A stretch of 64,000 nucleotides of DNA from Bettongia penicillata ogilbyi (lineage: Eukaryota; Chordata; Mammalia; Diprotodontia; Potoroidae). This document shows, piece after piece, positions 22,926 to 34,406 of this stretch. Every line of letters starts with the position of its first letter. The first letter of the stretch is position 1. The notes beneath the pieces were generated by a model, which worked only from the letters and a program-made list of their open reading frames with translations, made no database searches and was not told the DNA's origin. The DNA is taken from the NCBI GenBank assembly GCA_023548195.1, contig JAJHZJ010000415.1, forward strand, positions 806,001-870,000. Reading direction: 5' to 3'. The position numbers and the translations under genes are program-made.

Positions 22926-23855
22926 GTTTTGTACCTTTTTGCATGCAGGTATCCCCCTTCTTAGATCTTTTTGCATTGTGTGCTTGGGCATAGTGCTTTT
23001 ATCATAATGCCAATATGGAATAATTTATAATTGGATTAGCAGCCTGCCTGGTTGAGATTGATTGGATTGTGAATGAAATATCAGAAACAGAGGCCACTTA
23101 TGAGGCCCATTTATATCTTTGAGTGTTCAGATCATGAAGGTGGGAGAAAGAGATTTAGAAATATAGATGCAATAGGGAAAATCTTCCTCTTCCTTAGGCT
23201 GCTGAGGATTAGAAAATTTGAAGCAGATTCTGGAGCTGGCTACAGAGAGAAAAAATGAGTCCAAGATAAAAGAAACTCAGAGGCACATTTTGTGGTCATT
23301 AGCACATCTTGTCCCACCTAGAGTAAGCATTAGGGGAACTTCAGCTGCAATAACATTTGTTAACAAACTTAACATTCGTTAACTGTTACATTTGGCTGTT
23401 CCTATGGTATGTCAAAATGGGAGTTTTATTAAGCATAATAGCTTCTTGATTTCTCTTTCTTGTAAGATTTTTGTTGTTCATTTATGTTTGTCTCTTCTTG
23501 ACCCCATTCAAGTGGATCAGTACTGTGACTGAGTACTGTGACTGTTGTCCTTCCAGACTAAAAGAAAGACATTGTGAGAGTACTAGTTTCAATAAATTCT
23601 TTTTAAAGTCACATTTCAACTAGTATAAAAATCCTATTTTCCTCCTCATTTTCTTTAAAAATCATACAGGAATTCTACAGTCATGTGTAAAGTAAGTTGG
23701 TATCTGCCATGAATTGGATACTTATCACGATATTGCAAACTCTGCTTTCTAAAACAAACAAACAAAAAAAACAGCAAAATTTTGAACACAAACTATTTTT
23801 TATGGAATTCAGTTATAAATTAGAGTACCAATTTTCTGTCTATCATGTGCTGTGT
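22926..23855. other. unassigned intergenic DNA
   Basis: Nothing recognised except a perfect 13-bp tandem of agtactgtgactg at 23519-23544. Confidence 0.5.
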
Positions 23856-23857
23856 GT

Positions 23858-24170
23858 GGTTTGTCCTTCATTCTTGAAGCAGATCTCGATGTCAGGAAGA
23901 TAACCCAATCACTTGCAATTCAATTGGATTTGAGTGAGGGAGGTCTGTGCAGAATCACCAGCCTCACTTTCTCCTCCAGAGCTATCTGGTCCCAGTGGCC
24001 AGATGTAGATCAGGACAACTGGATATGGCCCAGTATGCAGTGAGACACCTTGGTCTTTTCAAGTTAAGGTGTTTTGGAGTTTTCTGAGGCAACTTGTTTT
24101 GAGTTGACTGAGGCAACACCTATTCAGTGAGTAGATCTGTTTAAGAAGTGAATCAAAGTATGGCCCCTTT
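23858..24170 (-). mobile_element. marsupial SINE (ttgtccttcattctt family), 3' part
   Basis: Shares the blocks tttgtccttcattcttgaag, ttggatttgagtgagggagg and cactttctcctccagag with the SINEs at 24571, 56235 and 56725. The complete copy at 56725-57020 ends in a reversed tRNA-type head, which sets the orientation as minus. The tRNA head is missing here. Confidence 0.75.
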
Positions 24171-24570
24171 AATAAAAAAGTTTTAAAAATCAAACTGGGA
24201 TGGAAAGACCCCCAGGGTTGGTAGCCAAAACAGAAAAACTATTTGCATTCACTCTGAGCCATCAGGGTCCAAATAATTACTATTAAAATGGTATTTGAGC
24301 AGAGACCTATTTTTAACCAATCAAAGAGAACCAGAGTGAATTGGATTTAAGACACAGTCTTTAAGAAAGAAATCTAGTTGGTAAATCTCAAGATAAATAG
24401 GCAGATTTTAGTCATCATTTTTTTTTAATCCAACTTTAGGCAGAACACCTTCACGTAAGGGCATGATAGAGAGGATAAGAGGTGGGGGAGAAGAGGAGGC
24501 TGAGTTGCCTCACTGGAATTGAACAGTTAGGTCCTCACTGGGGCAGCTCAGACTACTCATAGGCTGTATT
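24171..24570. other. unassigned intergenic DNA
   Basis: May include more SINE-associated sequence, but nothing can be assigned. Confidence 0.4.
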
Positions 24571-24697
24571 TCGTCCTTCCTTCTCAAAGGAAGGACATCA
24601 GGAAGATGATGCCAAGACTTGCAGTTGAATTGGATTTGAATGAAGGAGGGCTATGCAAAGTTACTAGCATCACTTTCTCCTCCAGAGCCATATGGGT
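24571..24697 (-). mobile_element. marsupial SINE (ttgtccttcattctt family), fragment
   Basis: cgtccttccttctcaaagg, ttggatttgaatgaaggagg and cactttctcctccagag match the SINE at 23858. Truncated after the 'ccatatggg' block. Confidence 0.7.
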
Positions 24698-24915
24698 AAA
24701 TTATAGAGTATTTATATGCTTTGTCTTAATTAATTCTGAGAACAATGCTTTTAGATAAATATAGTTATTAATATTTTTTCCTCTTCCCCATTTTATGCAT
24801 GAGGATGTGCAAGGTTATAAAATTTCAGTGGCTTGACCAAAATCACACAACTGATGAAATGGTGGAGGTGAGCCCAGAACCAGCTTGTACCCAAGGTTTC
24901 TGTATTCAAGTCCAA
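24698..24915 (-). mobile_element. MIR/THER SINE
   Basis: Reversed MIR: ttccccattttatgcatgag, gtggcttgaccaaaatcac, then the reversed head. Confidence 0.65.
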
Positions 24916-25112
24916 ATAACAGTTACAGAATTATATTGAATTATAATCTAGGGCTAACCTCAGGAACTATGTAATTGTCCAGCCTCTGTAATAAATGAAC
25001 TGGGCCACTATGATTTTGTAGGTTTGACTCTTATCTCCTTTTTTCTCAGTTATAAGTAAAAAATTCAGTTTAGGTTTTCTCTATCCCTTCAGTCAATTAC
25101 CATTTTGAAACC

Positions 25113-25256
25113 ATTTTTGAAACCATTATCTGTATGTGCTGAGGGTATCACCACTACTTCTAGAGAGTAAAATGCAGAGATATCATTTTTGAAACCATTA
25201 TCTGTATGTGCTGAGGGTATCACCACTACTTCTAGAGAGTAAAATGCAGAGATATC
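25113..25256. repeat. perfect 72-bp tandem duplication
   Basis: Units 25113-25184 and 25185-25256 are identical over all 72 bases. A partial echo of the unit start (cattttgaaacc) lies just upstream at 25101. No open frame is involved. Confidence 0.95.
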
Positions 25257-25383
25257 ATAAGAGTAACTGTATTTCTAGGTCTATGACTGTTTTCTGGATT
25301 GATGAGAGTACTGGAAGTCTAACTTTGCATCTGTACGGAAATGTGCACTTAAAAAAAAAAATCACCTAATAAAATATTAGGAA

Positions 25384-25399
25384 AACTTTTGACCTACTT
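25384..25399. repeat. target-site duplication of L1, left copy
   Basis: aacttttgacctactt, identical over 16 bases to 26913-26928. Confidence 0.95.
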
Positions 25400-26912
25400 T
25401 TTAAAAATTGAATTATTTTATTTGTTTTCAGTGTTTGACAATCACTTCCATATATCTTAGATTTTTTTCCACTCCCTCCCCCTCATTCTCCACTCCCTTC
25501 CTGAGACAGTGTACAATCTTATATAGGTTCTACATGTCCATTCCTATTAAATGCATATTGCATAGAATTAAAATGAATGGGAGAAACCATAAAACAAAAC
25601 AAAACATAATACAAAAGAAAATGATTTATTTCTATCCATGATCCAATTCCATAGTTCTTTCTCTGTACATGGAAGGCATTTTGCCTCGAGTCCACTGGAA
25701 ATTTTTTAAGTCCATGCAGTTCAATAAAGTACTAAGTCTACCAGACAAATTCTTTGCACTGTGGTTGTTGCTGTGTCCAAAGGTCTCCTGCTTCTGCTCC
25801 TTTCACTCAGCATCAGTTCATATAAGGCTTTGCAGGCTTCTCTGAAATCCTCCTGTTCATTGTTTCTCACAGCACAATAGTATTCCATTACATTCATATC
25901 CCACAACTTTTTTAGCTATTCCCCAATTGATGGGCATCCCCTTGATGTCCAGTTTTTGGCCACCACAAAGAACTGCTATAAATATTTTTGCACATGTGGA
26001 ACCCTTTCCCATTTCTATGATCTTTTTGGAGGAGAGTCCTAGAAGCGATATTGCTGGGTCAAAGGGTATGCACATTTTTGTAACCCTTTGGGCATAGTTC
26101 CAACTTGCTCTCCAGAATGGTTGGATCAGCTCACAGCTCCACCAACAATGAATTAGTGTTCCAACTCTCCCACCTCTTCTCCAACATTTATCATCTTCCT
26201 GTTTTATCATATTTGCCCACCTGATAGGTGTGAGGTGGTACCTCAGAGTTGTTTTGATTTTCATCTCTCTAACCAGTAGTGATTTAGAACATTTATTCAT
26301 ATGATTCTCAATAGCTTTAATTTCTTCCTCTGAAAATTCCTTGTTCATATCCTTTGACCATTTATCAATTGGGGAATGTCTTGTATTCTTGATACATTTG
26401 ACTCAATTCTCTATATATTTTAGAAATGAGGCCTTTATCACAGACATTATTTGCAAAAATTCTTTTCCAGTTTTCTGCTTCCCTCCTAATCTTGGTTGCA
26501 TTGGGTTTGTTTGTTCAAAAACTTTTCAATTTAATGTAATCAAAATGATCAGTTTTGCACTTCATAATGTTCTCTTTCTCTTGTTGAGTCATAAATTTCT
26601 CATTTCTCCATAAATCTGACAAATATACTACTCCTTGTTCCCCTAATTTGTTTTTAGTATCAATCTTTATACCTAGATCATGTATCCATTTGGACTTTAT
26701 TCTTGTGTACGGTGTCAGGCATTGATCTATGCCCAGTTTCCACCACACTGTTGTCCAGTTTTCTCAGGAATTGTTGTTAAGCAGTGAGTTCTTATCCCAG
26801 AAACTGGGGTCCTTGGGCTTATCCAACAATAGGTTGCTATATTCATTAACTACTGTGTCTTGAGTACCTAACCTATTCCTCTGGTCTACCCCTCTGTTTC
26901 TCAGCCAGTGCC
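25400..26912 (-). pseudogene. 5'-truncated L1 LINE: ORF2 C-terminus and 3' UTR
   Basis: A clean retrotransposition unit bounded by a perfect 16-bp target-site duplication. On the minus strand it starts within ORF2 at the LRNRGVDQ region after RT, keeps a long open stretch at 25857-26348 (including EEIKAIENHMNKCS and VGTLIHCWWSCELIQ), and continues in another frame at 25721-25906 (MEYYCAVRNNEQEDF), so a frameshift separates them. An in-frame stop lies near 26775 (SLLNNNS, stop). The 3' UTR runs to an A/T-rich end at 25400. The sense-strand insertion site reads tt/aagt, a variant of the L1 endonuclease preference. It is inactive. Confidence 0.95.
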
Positions 26913-26928
26913 AACTTTTGACCTACTT
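26913..26928. repeat. target-site duplication of L1, right copy
   Basis: aacttttgacctactt, identical to 25384-25399. Confidence 0.95.
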
Positions 26929-27796
26929 AAAAAGTATTCATATGTATTTGAATGACCAGGGAAAAATGATTTTAGATTTGTGGGCATCTAGATTGCCAAC
27001 AAGTATTCATTGAGGACAAGATGTGTGACAATTCTTATGCTTTATTTTTCTAGTTTTGTATTTATATTTTAAATATAATAAAGACAAGACCAATTTCCTT
27101 TGAAATCTGCCAGAATTTCTCAATTGTTTCTCATTAGTAACTTGCTTTTGTCACAATAACTTCATGCATTTTTAATACTTACCAAAATAAAATAAAAGTT
27201 TTCTAAGTTTATATCTATTTATATCCGCATAAGGGCTGTCCTTAAAGAATAAAGGAAAATATTTTCAGGGCAATGCAAAGGGAATTCAATCTCTTTGGAA
27301 ATGAGCTGATTATTATCATTTTCCCAATTTTCAGACTTTAATTATGGTTTTTAACAATTTCTATCTTGTTTCCATGGGCCCAGAGATTTGAGGCAGATGT
27401 GACTGTCAACATGAATTTCTCTCAGGGGCTCACAAATGAATTTTAAGATTAAAAGGCCATGTCGACTCTATCCTCCCTTCACCATGATCTTTGAGGGTCC
27501 CCAGTGACGCATCATCCCCAAGTAATTTCTGTTACTAGTGAAGATTCTACCTGCCAGTTTAGAGGTGTCATCAGTGACTAGCCAAATGCACTGTCGGATC
27601 TGAAGGCAACTCACTAGAGTCTGTTTTGAAGAGGCGGATAGGGAGTTATGTGCACAACTCCATTATAGTCATAGTTTTTACTCTTATTAATATCACTCCC
27701 CATGCACTGCTTTACAAAATGTGTTACAACATGGAATTTTTTAGCAACATTTTTTATGTCAGCTCATGCACATCATGCATACAATCCAGAAAAGAA
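26929..27796. other. unassigned intergenic DNA
   Basis: No repeat or gene recognised. The stretch 27440-27650 has more CpG than its surroundings but no clear coding signal. Confidence 0.5.
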
Positions 27797-27895
27797 TATA
27801 TATATATATATGAGTATATTTATATTATATATTAAAGTATAATATATGCATATTTGTGTTGCAGAGTATGTGTGTGTGTGTGTGTGTGTGTGTGT
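27797..27895. repeat. (TA)n and (GT)n microsatellites
   Basis: AT-alternating sequence to about 27850, then an uninterrupted GT run at 27867-27894. Confidence 0.9.
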
Positions 27896-28099
27896 ACAAT
27901 GGATCCTAAATAAAACAAACAAACAAACATTAAAGCAACTAGTTTGGGATAGCTATAACTTAGTTCAGGACTTGCCCTTTTGAGTGGCATCTCAAAGCTC
28001 CCAGGTAATTTTTCTTTTTTAAAACAGAGAACCTTATGCTTTAGGAAGCAAAAGATATAGAATATAGACTACAAAACTCCATGACAATGATACTATATA

Positions 28100-28392
28100 T
28101 TCATTATTTATATGTATTTTGTATGTATATAAATATGTAGATACATAGATATCTATATCTAACTATATTTTTGTCTGTCTCCGTCTCTGTGTATGTGTGT
28201 GTGTATATGGAGAGAGAGAGAAATATAATTAGATGCAGATATCTATACCTCTCTATGTATGTACATTTATATACACTTACATTGTATGTATGTATATCTA
28301 TGTATGCATGGATGTGCATATATATATGCACACACATATATATGCAGAGGGAAACACAGAGAGAGAGTATATATGTAAATATGTATATATTC

Positions 28393-28448
<56 letters not shown>
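28100..28448. repeat. degenerate (TATG)n region with (GATA)n tetranucleotide
   Basis: tatg/tata/gaga-rich sequence leads into an uninterrupted atag/gata run of about 13 units at 28393-28448. The ~96- and 77-codon frames on either strand are repeat artefacts. Confidence 0.9.
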
Positions 28449-29256
28449 GCAGAGTTAGTTACGAATGTGGATAGCTTACTTTTGCTTATTCAGTCCACAG
28501 CAATGTCAGTGGTGTGAGAGGGAATTATGTTTAAGTAGAGAGTTTTCACATTGCAGAAAAGCACGGCAGACTTGTTCCAGAGAGCTTTCCTTCTTTCTTT
28601 AAAAGCTTAGAAACTTTGAATATCCCAGGGCACACTTCTCCCTATTTGACCTCACAAAGACTAGATTATTGGTCAGCCCCTTTTCATTTCTACCACCACA
28701 AAAAATTACAGAAAATTCTGTTGATGGCTTTGTATAAATATGACTTGTATTTGATCACTAAATAATTTGCTATTCTAAGTGGTTTATACATTGGTAACAT
28801 CTATTAAGTTTGTGTACTTTTCCTCTAATACATTTCTGTCCCATTTCTGGGAGTAACATTTAAGTAATAAGTTAAATCACTTGTTGGTTCTTTCTGTTAA
28901 CTCTAATGGTAACGAAATAACAACAGTTCTCTTTTAACATCATACCCTGATAAACCAATGGGTAAAGAAATATTTTTCACTTTTTTAAGGTACTTGGGCC
29001 AATATTTTTCACTATGTATTCAGATATTCAGACTAAATGTTTTATTCACTATACAGTCTCAAATTTATGTTAAGATGATAGATCAACTCAGTTTTAGAAT
29101 AACTAAGATTTAAAGGAAACAAGATTATTTAAGAGGATATTTTGTATTGCGTTGCAAACTGATGGCTTAATTCAATGAATTGCTGGAAGACCTTTCATGG
29201 AACGAGCAGCGGATGAGTCAGCTGACCTGGTTACTAGCTTCAGTTGGCTAACTACA

Positions 29257-29258
<2 letters not shown>
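28449..29258. other. unassigned intergenic DNA
   Basis: Nothing recognised. Confidence 0.5.

Positions 29259-29304
<46 letters not shown>
29259..29304. repeat. (TG)23 microsatellite
   Basis: Uninterrupted TG dinucleotide run; explains the poly-CV frame at 29197-29382. Confidence 0.95.
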
Positions 29305-29307
<3 letters not shown>

Positions 29308-29619
29308 CACTGGCATCCAGTCAAGTACAGTGATCTTAAGCAAGTCCCATCCTATACTTCATTATACTTATCTAGAAACTGAAAAGCAATAACTGTAAAA
29401 ATACTTTGAAAGTGTACAGAGCTCAACAAATTGAAGGCCTATACAAAAATTTGAGGATGACACAAGTGATATTGCACATACCCTAGTGACCAGTAGCTCA
29501 TATGCTTTAAGAGAAATTTTCTCTTATTGTTTGATACTCTTCCCCAGTTTCCCTTAGGACTAAGGATACCTACTTATGAAGTTAATGTCCATGGTTACTG
29601 ATTTAATGGGTAATAGTTG

Positions 29620-29800
29620 AAAGAAAACTAAATTTGAAATTCCAAGATTTAGGATCAATTTCTTATGTAAGCAATTAGTAGTAGTTCCATGACACTTAAT
29701 CAGTTAATTTCTCTGGGTCTCAGTTTTCCTATCTGTGAAATTAAGATTGGAAAAGATGACTCTGAGTTCTCATCCACTTTTAAGCTTATGGTCCTACAAA
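29620..29800 (+). mobile_element. MIR SINE
   Basis: Forward MIR core and tail: gggtctcagttttcctatct, tggaaaagatgactctgagt. Confidence 0.7.
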
Positions 29801-29964
29801 TAATTTAGTCATGCAAAAGTTAACCGTTTTATACTTGGCTTACTTTCATGTTCTTGCATTGTGTAAGCATAATATTATAATCATTGAATTTATTGGCCAC
29901 AGATGGTTAATTAGTCATACTAAAATAGCATAGCATGCCAGGTGCTAACACCATCTGTATTTTC

Positions 29965-30120
29965 AATCAATAAGCATTTACTGCATGTCAACTATGTGCA
30001 AGGGACTATGCTAGACTCTGAACTATAAAACTAGGCATAATATATTGTTCCTGTCCTCACAAGGCTTACATATTATCAGGGGAAAACAGGATATAGCTAT
30101 AATGAGAGAGCTAACACAAA
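29965..30120 (-). mobile_element. L2 LINE fragment
   Basis: Reversed L2 3' end: aagcatttactgcatgtcaa, actatgtgcaagggacta, ttcctgtcctcacaaggc. Related sequence may continue to about 30300. Confidence 0.65.
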
Positions 30121-30604
30121 TTAGTACAAGATGGGTCAAATGAAAGAGATAGACAATAAGGCCGTTGAAAGGAGGGAGATAACATGTTTTTGAAGAGGTG
30201 TGACTTAAGGTAACCTTCCCTATCAAATGAAAAGACATTCTAGTAAGCACACCATCATAGATGGTACATGGTGTATTTGTAGAACAGTAAGGGTACTTCC
30301 TGGTTTGGAGAGAGGGTTTATTTAAGAGTATAGTAAAATTCATGGCTTAGAAAATAGTTTAAAAATAGAATGAATTACTTGAATGCCAAGATAAGTGAAA
30401 GTAATGAAAAATAATTGAGGGTTTTAAAATAGGAAAACTTCAATAAAAAAAATTCATGTGTTAATATTTTTTGGGGTGAATGGCAAAAGAAAAGAATAGT
30501 ACTGCCATGTTACTATCAGAATCAGAAAATACTCATGATCTTTTGCTTCCTTCAGTTCATTTTATTTATTTTTTTAAATGCCCCTAGTTAGAATGAAAAT
30601 AATT

Positions 30605-31852
30605 ACTTTGGGGGGGGGAGAGGAGTGGAGCCAAGAAGGAAGCACTTATTTGAGCTCTCTTAATATTCTTCTCCAACAACCTTAAAATAATGTTTTGAAT
30701 TGAATACTGGAGAGGCAGAATCAACAAATGGTCAACTAACCCAAGACAGCTTAGAAGGCTATAAGGAGAGATCTATAAAATGATGGTGCAGGCTAGCCTG
30801 GAGGCCATATTAGTGCAATATCAGCAGTGGGACTAGGTGGTGGCAATAGAAAGAGCCCTCAGTCCAGCTATAGTAAATGTCCTGGGAAACTGACAAAAAA
30901 GAGGTTACTGGTGACTCCCATACTAGCACTAGAAACAGGACAGGGCACAGTTAGGCAACTGTATTGATCATAACTCCTTCTGGATCACAGTTCAAAGGTG
31001 AAGATGAGCACTTTCAATCACGAGGCAGCAAAAACACTAAGGAGGAGTATCGCATATTGATTGTAAGGAGGAGTCATATTGATTGTAATTGCAAGGGATC
31101 AGTGGTCTTTCATTGGGAAAATGAGAACACTGACCAGGAAAATAGAGACCACACTTCTTTCCAGATCATTTACAACTAATTCTGAAAATACCAGTGCAAA
31201 AAATCCTAAAGTTTGGTACTGTACACCCTCCCCCCAAACAAAACAAAAACAATCTCCTACAGTTGTCATGGAGTCCGACTTTAGCATAAAGTTCAAAATC
31301 AAGAAATAAGGTGGAAACGTGTACAAACAACAGCAACAAAATAACCTGCCCATAAAAATTAAAACAATAACAACAGCAACAAAAATTAGTATGATGACAG
31401 AGGAGACCAAGATGAAAACTCAGGAGATGACAATGATGTGAAAATAACTAGCTACACACAAAACTGCAAAGCAAAATGTGAATTGGACACAAGCTTAACA
31501 AGAATTCCTGGAAGGGCTTAACATGCTTCTCAAAATCAGAGTGACAGAGGAGAAACTAGACAAAGAAATGAAAGTTAAAGAAGAAAATTATTAAAGAAAC
31601 AACAGATTTGTTTTAGAAGGCACAAAAATATTGCACAAAAAAATTGGCCAAATGGAAAAAAAGAGGTATAAAACTACTCATGGAAACTCTCTGAAAAACA
31701 TAATTTGGCCCAATGGAAAAAGAGGTATAAAAACTTACTGAAGACAATAATTCTGTAAAGATTAGAATTAGGTAAGTAGAAGCTAATGACTCCATGAGAT
31801 ATCAAGAAATGATAAAGTCAAAAAGAATGAAAAACATAGAAGAAAACAAGTG
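30605..31852 (+). pseudogene. L1 LINE: 5' UTR and ORF1 fragment
   Basis: Starts with gtggagccaagaagg, the L1 transcript start, then a leader to about 31390 and ORF1-like sequence (acaagcttaacaagaattcc, tggccaaatggaaaaa, gaagctaatgactcc). ORF1 encodes the L1 RNA-binding chaperone; only its N-terminal and coiled-coil part is present and it is full of stops. Ends abruptly at about 31852 against an inverted L1 3' end. Confidence 0.8.
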
Positions 31853-32960
31853 TCCTGCTCCTCCCCTATCCCTTGAGAAGGCAAGCAATGTGATATAATT
31901 TATACATCTGAAGTCATTAAAAGCATATATCCATATTAGCCACTATGTAAAATAAAAGACAACCCCCCCACCCCATAAGTAAATTAAAAAGTATGATTCA
32001 AACCGCACTAAGATTTCATCAGGTATTTCTCTCTGAAAGTGATTATTATTTTTCATCACTGCTCCTTTAAAATTATCTTGGATCATTGTCTTCATCAGAG
32101 TAAACTAAATCTTTCACTGGTGGTCATCCTTACAATATTGCTGTTAATATGTACAATGTTCTTCTGGTTCTACTTATTTCACTTTGCCTCAGTTCATACA
32201 AGTCTTTACAAGTTTTTCTCAAATCATCCTGCTCATCATGTATTACAGCACAATAATACTATTCAGCCATTCCCCAGTTGATGGGCATCCTTTCCGTTTC
32301 TAATTCCTTGTCACCAAAAAGCTGCTAGAAATGTTTTTGTACAAATAGGTTCTTTTCACTTTTCTTTTCTTTTCTCTTTGGAATACAGACCTAGGAGTGA
32401 TATTATTGACTCAAAGAGTATGCACAGTCTTATAGCTCTTTGGGTATAGTCCCAAATTTTTCTCAAGAATGTTGGATCAGTTCACAACTCCATCAGCAGT
32501 GCATTAATGTCCTAATTTCTCAACATCTCCACCAGCATTTGCTGTCAGGTAAGTCAATCTGATAAGTATGAGGTAGTACCTCAGAGTTGCTATAATTTAT
32601 ATTTCTCTAATCATTAGTAATTTAGAGCAGTTGTTCATGTGACTATTGATAGTTTCTATTTCTTCTAAAAATTGTCTCTTTATATCCTTTGACCATTTAT
32701 CAGTTGGGGAATGGGTCTTATTGTTTTAGAAATTAGACTTATCTCTTTGTATATTTGAAAAGTGAGGCCTTTATCAGAAAAACCTGAGGATGGTCTTATC
32801 CCTCCAGTTAGCTGTTTTACTTCTAAATTTGGTTGTATTGGTTTTGTTTGTACATTAAAAAACAATTTAACGTAATGAAAATTAGCTGTTTTGCTTCTTT
32901 TCAACTGCTTCCCCAGTTTTCCCAGCAGTTTTTGTCAGATGGTGAGTTCTTATCCCCACA
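31853..32960 (-). pseudogene. L1 LINE: inverted 3' half (ORF2 C-terminus and 3' UTR)
   Basis: Antisense L1: ccttgagaaggcaagcaatg and tgaagtcattaaaagcat mark the 3' UTR, ccattccccagttgatggg, gtatgcacagtcttatagc and gaccatttatcagttgggg mark the ORF2 C-terminus, and ttttcccagcagtttttgtc lies further toward the ORF2 middle. The terminal ~50 bp and poly(A) of the L1 3' end are missing at the 31852 junction. Confidence 0.85.
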
Positions 32961-33045
32961 CAATATCCCAAACACAAGTGGTAGTACTCTGCCCTTGACA
33001 AATCATATTATAAGTGTCATGTTTAGTTCTGTGTACCCCATTTTA

Positions 33046-33300
33046 AAAATGGTGTGACACAGTAGATAGAGTTCTCAGCCTGAAGTCAGGAAGATCTGAG
33101 TTAAAATTCATCCTCAGTAATTTATTAGCATGTGACCCTGGGCATGTCACTAAACCTCTGCTTACCTCAGTTTCCTTAACTGCAAAATGATAATAACAAT
33201 AATACCACTTATCTTGCAAAGGTGTTGTAAGGATCAAATGAAATAACATTTGTAAAGTGCTTAACATGATGCTTACCATATAATAGGATCCATATTTCTT
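33046..33300 (+). mobile_element. MIR/THER1 SINE
   Basis: Full-length forward MIR: ggtgtgacacagtagatag, gaagtcaggaagatctgag, catgtgaccctgggcatgtc, cagtttccttaactgcaaaa, gttgtaaggatcaaatgaaa, gtaaagtgcttaacatg. Confidence 0.9.
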
Positions 33301-34392
33301 CCCCTCACAAACACAATACATATAATTCCACTAATAAAGACAATGAGACACCTGGAGCTCATGAATCAATAGAAAGAATTAAAAATGTATTGCCTTGGAA
33401 GAGAAAAGCCCTGAGAAACCATTATGAAGAGGCACACATTGCTCTTGCCCTTTTTCTTCATTTTTTTCCCTTCCCATTCAGTATCTTTAGCATAGTCAGA
33501 GTTTTTATAGAATGGGGATAGTGAAACTCCTCATATTGCATTGAAAAATAAAAAGGTATTTTTAACAAAGTATTAGCTGGCAGCATTGCTAAGGCATAAA
33601 CAGTGTTAATAGAGAAGCAGACTGCTTCTCAAAATTTAGTTTTCAAAACAAATCATTCTCAGATCAAGCTACAGGTGTTTTTTCTCAGTACACTTCTTCT
33701 AAACAGGTGGCTTCAGATGAAGAGGGGATATACATGACATGTTTTTTGTTTTTTTTAAAGAAAGAAGAAAACCTGATAGGTGCCCAAACAAATCTGGGTA
33801 ATTTGTTGTTGTCAGGGAAAATATGTAGGAAGACAATGTTCCTGTTTTAGTAAAACAACAAGAATTATACATAGAATAAAAATATGCATAGTTAGAAAAA
33901 CAAGATTTTTGAGAATGTAGAAACCAAAGGACGGTTCTACTTAGCCCAGTCCTGGGGTCATAAATACAAAGTCTGGCTCTTGGGATTGAGTCCAAAATGA
34001 CAACTTCTCTCCCTAGCTCATTGCCTCTACCTGGAATTTTTCACAAAGATCTCTAAAATAAAGTATAAGGTTAAACTCATTTCTAGGTTTCCTTTAATAG
34101 AAGTCCTCAGTCTTCAAAGAGTCAAGTCAATCACTACAAAATATGGATATCATATAAGAGACTTTATGAGTTCCCTACATGAAATGCATGAGAAAAAAAG
34201 ACTTATAAGAAGAGGCTAGAAAGGAGTAAAAACTCAATTAGCCTATCAACTCCTCCAAGTAGGAAAATGGAAATGAAATTTAAGTTACCATTGAGGCAAC
34301 CACTTGTCATTCTGCTGAGCCAATTGTTTTGCTCATTTTTATCAAGCTTCTGTATACTCCTTAGTGTTACCCTATCATTTAAGGCCCCCAGA
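33301..34392. other. unassigned intergenic DNA
   Basis: No repeat or gene recognised in about 1.1 kb. Confidence 0.5.
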
Positions 34393-34406
34393 CCATAAAT
34401 ATTCTT
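34393..34406. repeat. target-site duplication of HAL1-like element, left copy
   Basis: ccataaatattctt, identical to 35883-35896. Confidence 0.9.

Noticed and set aside
28104..28404. Overlapping 96- and 77-codon frames on both strands
   Set aside because: They translate a degenerate tatg/gata simple repeat (Tyr/Ile/Thr-rich), not a gene.
28393..28448. Regular repeats that might suggest a CRISPR-like array
   Set aside because: It is a pure tetranucleotide microsatellite without spacers, in a mammalian genome.
30605..32960. Twin-priming (5' inversion) explanation for the opposed L1 halves
   Set aside because: Twin priming leaves the L1 3' end and poly(A) at the outer edge; here the 3' end is at the internal junction and lacks its terminus.
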